Assembly: GCA_021811525.1 (NCBI GenBank)
Contig: JAJZOK010000043.1
Span: 1-7,303 of the forward strand
DNA from: Thermoplasmata archaeon
Lineage (GTDB): Archaea > Thermoplasmatota > Thermoplasmata > Thermoplasmatales > Thermoplasmataceae
Length of the DNA: 7,303 nt
Reading direction: 5' to 3'
Shown: in pieces, positions 5,612-7,303 of the stretch
Numbering within the stretch: the stretch's first letter is position 1
How the letters are laid out: each line of letters starts with the position of its first letter
Made by a program: the position numbers and the translations under genes
Notes under the pieces: model-generated
Database searches by the model: none
The model's input: the letters and a program-made list of their open reading frames with translations, nothing else
Told to the model about the DNA's origin: nothing

Positions 5612-6172
5612 TTGAGAGCCATTGTCAGATCATCAGAGAAATTTGAAGTCAGGATTCTCAGGCCATCGGAATGGGAGATCCTGAGAGACAGCCTGGACAT
5701 AAACATGAAAAGGATATGCACATCACTCCTGGTAACGGGAATGAGATACGCAGAATTGAAGAGATTCAGAGAGAACCCAGACTGGCTGGATGGTAGATTC
5801 ATCCATCTTCCCCGGGGATCCATGATGAAAGTCAAGGCAAAACAGAAAGAACGTGCCATAAGGCTGGGTGATATCGGTAAGACTCTCATATCAGATCTAT
5901 TCCAGGCTCCGCATCCATTGCCTGAGCTTCCTGCATTCGACATGAAGCTGAGGAGGCTGTCGAAAAGGATCCTCGAGGGAGCTCCGGTTAACAACAAGAC
6001 CTTCAGGAAGACCTGGGAATCCTGGTTGGTGTTTTACTATCCGGACAAGTCATTGCAGATTGCATTGAGCCAGGGCCATACCACAGTGACGCAGTATGAG
6101 CATTATGTTAATATCCCATTTGAGGAATACGACCGCAAAGAGATGAGAAAGTGGGTTGAGGGGTGGAGTTAG
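5612..6172 (+). CDS. Archaeal tyrosine recombinase (integrase), 5' end possibly frameshifted
   Basis: The catalytic set is visible (numbering from TTG 5612): R45 in TGMRYAEL, a beta-hairpin lysine among K73-K79, K129-T-F-R132, H156 in SQGHTT and the nucleophile Y165 in EHYVNIPF. It makes the site-specific crossover that inserts or excises an element through a covalent 3'-phosphotyrosine. Length is about 186 residues, mainly the catalytic domain, close to short archaeal-type integrases. The only in-frame start after the upstream stop (TGA 5561-5563) is TTG 5612. However, the frame from 5564 onward reads like protein (TDIEKPLSLVANLTLIL), and an ATG at 5560 with good TATA spacing precedes it, out of frame by a single base. 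A one-base insertion, sequencing error or recoding event is likely; if real, the gene may be weakly expressed or dead. It converges with the acetyltransferase gene, 18 bp away. Confidence 0.85.
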   Translation: MRAIVRSSEKFEVRILRPSEWEILRDSLDINMKRICTSLLVTGMRYAELKRFRENPDWLDGRFIHLPRGSMMKVKAKQKERAIRLGDIGKTLISDLFQAPHPLPELPAFDMKLRRLSKRILEGAPVNNKTFRKTWESWLVFYYPDKSLQIALSQGHTTVTQYEHYVNIPFEEYDRKEMRKWVEGWS

Positions 6173-6190
6173 GTTGCCACAACCCCAATT

Positions 6191-6652
6191 CTATAAATAC
6201 TTCATCATGGTAATTGCGGCATCGTGGTATCCAGAAGTTATGTAGAGATTTCTGGCGATTGAGTTAAACCCGAACACATTCAGGGATATCCTCTTCGCTC
6301 CTGCATTCTTGACGAATCCTTCAAGTTCCGTCATTGATTTCCTTCCGTAACCTTTCCCTCTGTGTTCCTTATTGATTACTATGTCCCAGAGATAAGCTTC
6401 CTTCACCCCCCGCTCTCTGATTTCAAACCATATGTCACCAACTCTTTCTTCCGCATGTATGATGTGCATAATGTGGTGTCCAGGAGTCTCTGTCCCCTCT
6501 GGAAGGAACTTCTTGACCTGTTCCTCTGCTTCTTCGTAGGTTATCTCTTCCTTAAGGAGGCCTGCTTTCTGCATGTCAGTTATCCAGGATTCGACTGAAT
6601 ATTTCCAATATCGGGGAAATTCATCCTTTTTCATGTATTCAAAATGCACCAT
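6191..6652 (-). CDS. GNAT-family N-acetyltransferase
   Basis: This protein transfers an acetyl group from acetyl-CoA; the substrate is unknown. With the start at 6652 it has 153 residues. Motif A is at about 88-112 (LWDIVINKEHRGKGYG), with the pyrophosphate-binding loop R98-G-K-G-Y-G103. Motif B is at about 121-142 (LNVFGFN, then ARNLYITSGY), with Y137 at the usual general-acid position. EFPRYWKYSVESWITDM (11-27) matches the N-terminal helices of many stand-alone GNATs. The frame extends 24 codons further to an ATG at 6724. The shorter start is preferred because a TATA box is centred about 29 bp before it and the extra residues overlap that box. Convergent with the integrase; possibly host chromosome rather than element. 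Confidence 0.88.
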   Translation of the reverse strand: MVHFEYMKKDEFPRYWKYSVESWITDMQKAGLLKEEITYEEAEEQVKKFLPEGTETPGHHIMHIIHAEERVGDIWFEIRERGVKEAYLWDIVINKEHRGKGYGRKSMTELEGFVKNAGAKRISLNVFGFNSIARNLYITSGYHDAAITMMKYL

Positions 6653-6675
6653 TGATAATTTAGAACCATAGGCAA

Positions 6676-6686
6676 TATTTATATTT
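6676..6686 (-). promoter_or_regulatory. TATA box for the acetyltransferase
   Basis: On the minus strand the sequence reads AAATATAAATA, centred about 29 bp upstream of the ATG at 6652. The spacing gives a leaderless or nearly leaderless mRNA and decides between the two possible starts of the acetyltransferase. Confidence 0.55.
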
Positions 6687-6920
6687 GCTTCATAAGACTC
6701 GTTTTGCTTGGTATATTGAAGCATATTTCCTCAATTCAGTGTCCGAAAAGCCCACCACAGAAATCCTTTTTCATGGAAACATGATCATTCCAAAATGAGC
6801 GAATAAAATTATCAGTTAATTATCTTTATCTGCCCTTCTCTGTCCGGTTCCTCATGTGCGGAAACATAGAAGCGGCATAGAACAGCGTTCAAAAGTGTCT
6901 AAGGACCGGGTGATCCATTC

Positions 6921-7181
6921 TCATTCCGGGAATGCCCAGCCCCATGCCACCGCCTGGTAGTCATTTCCATGGGAGGAGAGCGTGAGTTTACCTCCAAAAC
7001 CAGCAATTAGCAGGCTAATCGAAATATACTGAGTTGCACTGAATTCTGCGGATCCAGCGTACGGCCCTCCCGGTGGAATGGGAGGATATACAGTTGTGCC
7101 ATCATAGATCACAGGGGCGAACACAAGAAACCCGATAATTACGATCGCAATCACAGATAGGAATCGAATTCTGCTGCTCAT
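6921..7181 (-). CDS. Small membrane-anchored or secreted protein, unrecognised
   Basis: The 86-residue protein has a basic start (R4, R6) and one hydrophobic helix at about 7-24, acting as signal peptide or anchor. The exposed part holds a proline-rich stretch (YPPIPPGGPY, 32-41), then a weakly hydrophobic, strand-like region (AEFSATQYISISLLIAGFGGKLTL) and a tail with two Trp (WGW). I do not recognise a family. Its ATG overlaps the stop of the upstream minus-strand frame as ATGA, a common sign of translational coupling, and GGGGAA about 10 bp upstream can act as ribosome-binding site. A 13-bp palindrome (CATTCC-G-GGAATG, 6922-6934) spans the stop codon. Confidence 0.7.
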   Translation of the reverse strand: MSSRIRFLSVIAIVIIGFLVFAPVIYDGTTVYPPIPPGGPYAGSAEFSATQYISISLLIAGFGGKLTLSSHGNDYQAVAWGWAFPE

Positions 7182-7303
7182 TTCTCAACTTCCCCTGTCA
7201 AGGAAATCTCCTGCACCTGCCGAAGTGCAATGTTATAGCTTATATGATAGCAATCTGGGCAGTCTTTCACTTCCCGTTCACCTTCCCGTCCTTCAGGTTG
7301 TTG
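7178..7303 (-). CDS. 3' end of an incomplete gene with a CPDC motif
   Basis: The minus-strand frame is open from the window edge to a TGA at 7180-7178, giving 41 residues ending in LTGEVEK. It contains D-C-P-D-C-Y about 26 residues from the end, a possible half zinc site or thiol pair. It is too short to assign to a family. The ATGA overlap with the next gene and the protein-like composition (a charged start, then an IALRQVQEISL helix or strand) support real coding. The rest of the gene is beyond the window. Confidence 0.5.
   Translation of the reverse strand, partial: QQPEGREGEREVKDCPDCYHISYNIALRQVQEISLTGEVEK

Noticed and set aside
5524..5997. 157-codon minus-strand frame
   Set aside because: It is antisense to the integrase, which has clear catalytic motifs; the translated composition is Ser/Leu-rich without domains, typical of a shadow frame.
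6172..6184. GGTTG-CCA-CAACC hairpin between the convergent integrase and acetyltransferase genes
   Set aside because: Only 5 bp with a 3-nt loop and no T-run on either strand; too weak to call a terminator or attachment site.
6653..6724. 24-residue N-terminal extension of the acetyltransferase
   Set aside because: It overlaps the TATA box at 6676-6686, and the GNAT-like sequence begins only at the inner methionine.
6841..6920. Possible tRNA or att remnant (GGTTC and GTTCAA-like pieces)
   Set aside because: No acceptor stem, anticodon arm or correct spacing can be assembled, and no matching copy near the integrase was found.

Overview
The window looks archaeal and most like an acidophilic member of the Thermoplasmatales or a relative. 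Several starts have a TATA-like box about 22-32 bp upstream and almost no leader. Arginine is mostly AGA/AGG, and tyrosine recombinase and DUF929 families of archaeal type are present. The predicted secreted proteins are rich in Ser/Thr/Asn/Tyr and N-x-S/T sequons. The genus is not determinable from this sequence, and no rRNA, tRNA, CRISPR array or insertion sequence was found.

Layout. (1) 1-1955, + strand, is a tight three-gene unit. It holds the 3' part of an ArdC-like (IrrE/ImmA-type) zinc metallopeptidase gene, an unrecognised 122-residue helical protein, and a 310-residue P-loop ATPase ending in two tandem zinc ribbons. This is a typical plasmid or integrated-element cassette (anti-restriction plus DNA-transfer or packaging motor), although the ATPase role is inferred. 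(2) 1956-2501 is a 546-bp stretch with no convincing gene but two separate inverted-repeat families: CGGGACA/TGTCCCG just after the ATPase stop, and GACAAAAT/ATTTTGTC nearer the next promoter. (3) 2502-5246, + strand, holds two secreted or membrane-anchored proteins, probably one operon. The first is a 638-residue exported protein with a glycine linker and a C-terminal Hint (hedgehog/intein-type) autoprocessing domain. The second is a DUF929 thioredoxin-like protein whose CxxC has lost its second Cys. (4) 5311-6172 holds a 54-codon gene, two interleaved inverted repeats that could fold as an H-type pseudoknot and abut a TATA box, and an archaeal tyrosine recombinase. The recombinase 5' end looks frameshifted. 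(5) 6191-7303, - strand, holds a GNAT acetyltransferase convergent with the integrase, then a small membrane or secreted protein whose start overlaps (ATGA) the stop of an incomplete gene with a CPDC motif.

Interpretation. 1-6172 reads as part of an integrated mobile element with integrase, anti-defence protein, motor ATPase and cargo. The - strand genes beyond the integrase may be host chromosome. No attachment site or flanking direct repeat was identified, so the boundary is inference. The most intriguing content is the secreted Hint protein with its DUF929 neighbour, and the interleaved repeat at the integrase promoter. 6653-6920 shows the acetyltransferase promoter and otherwise nothing I can support.
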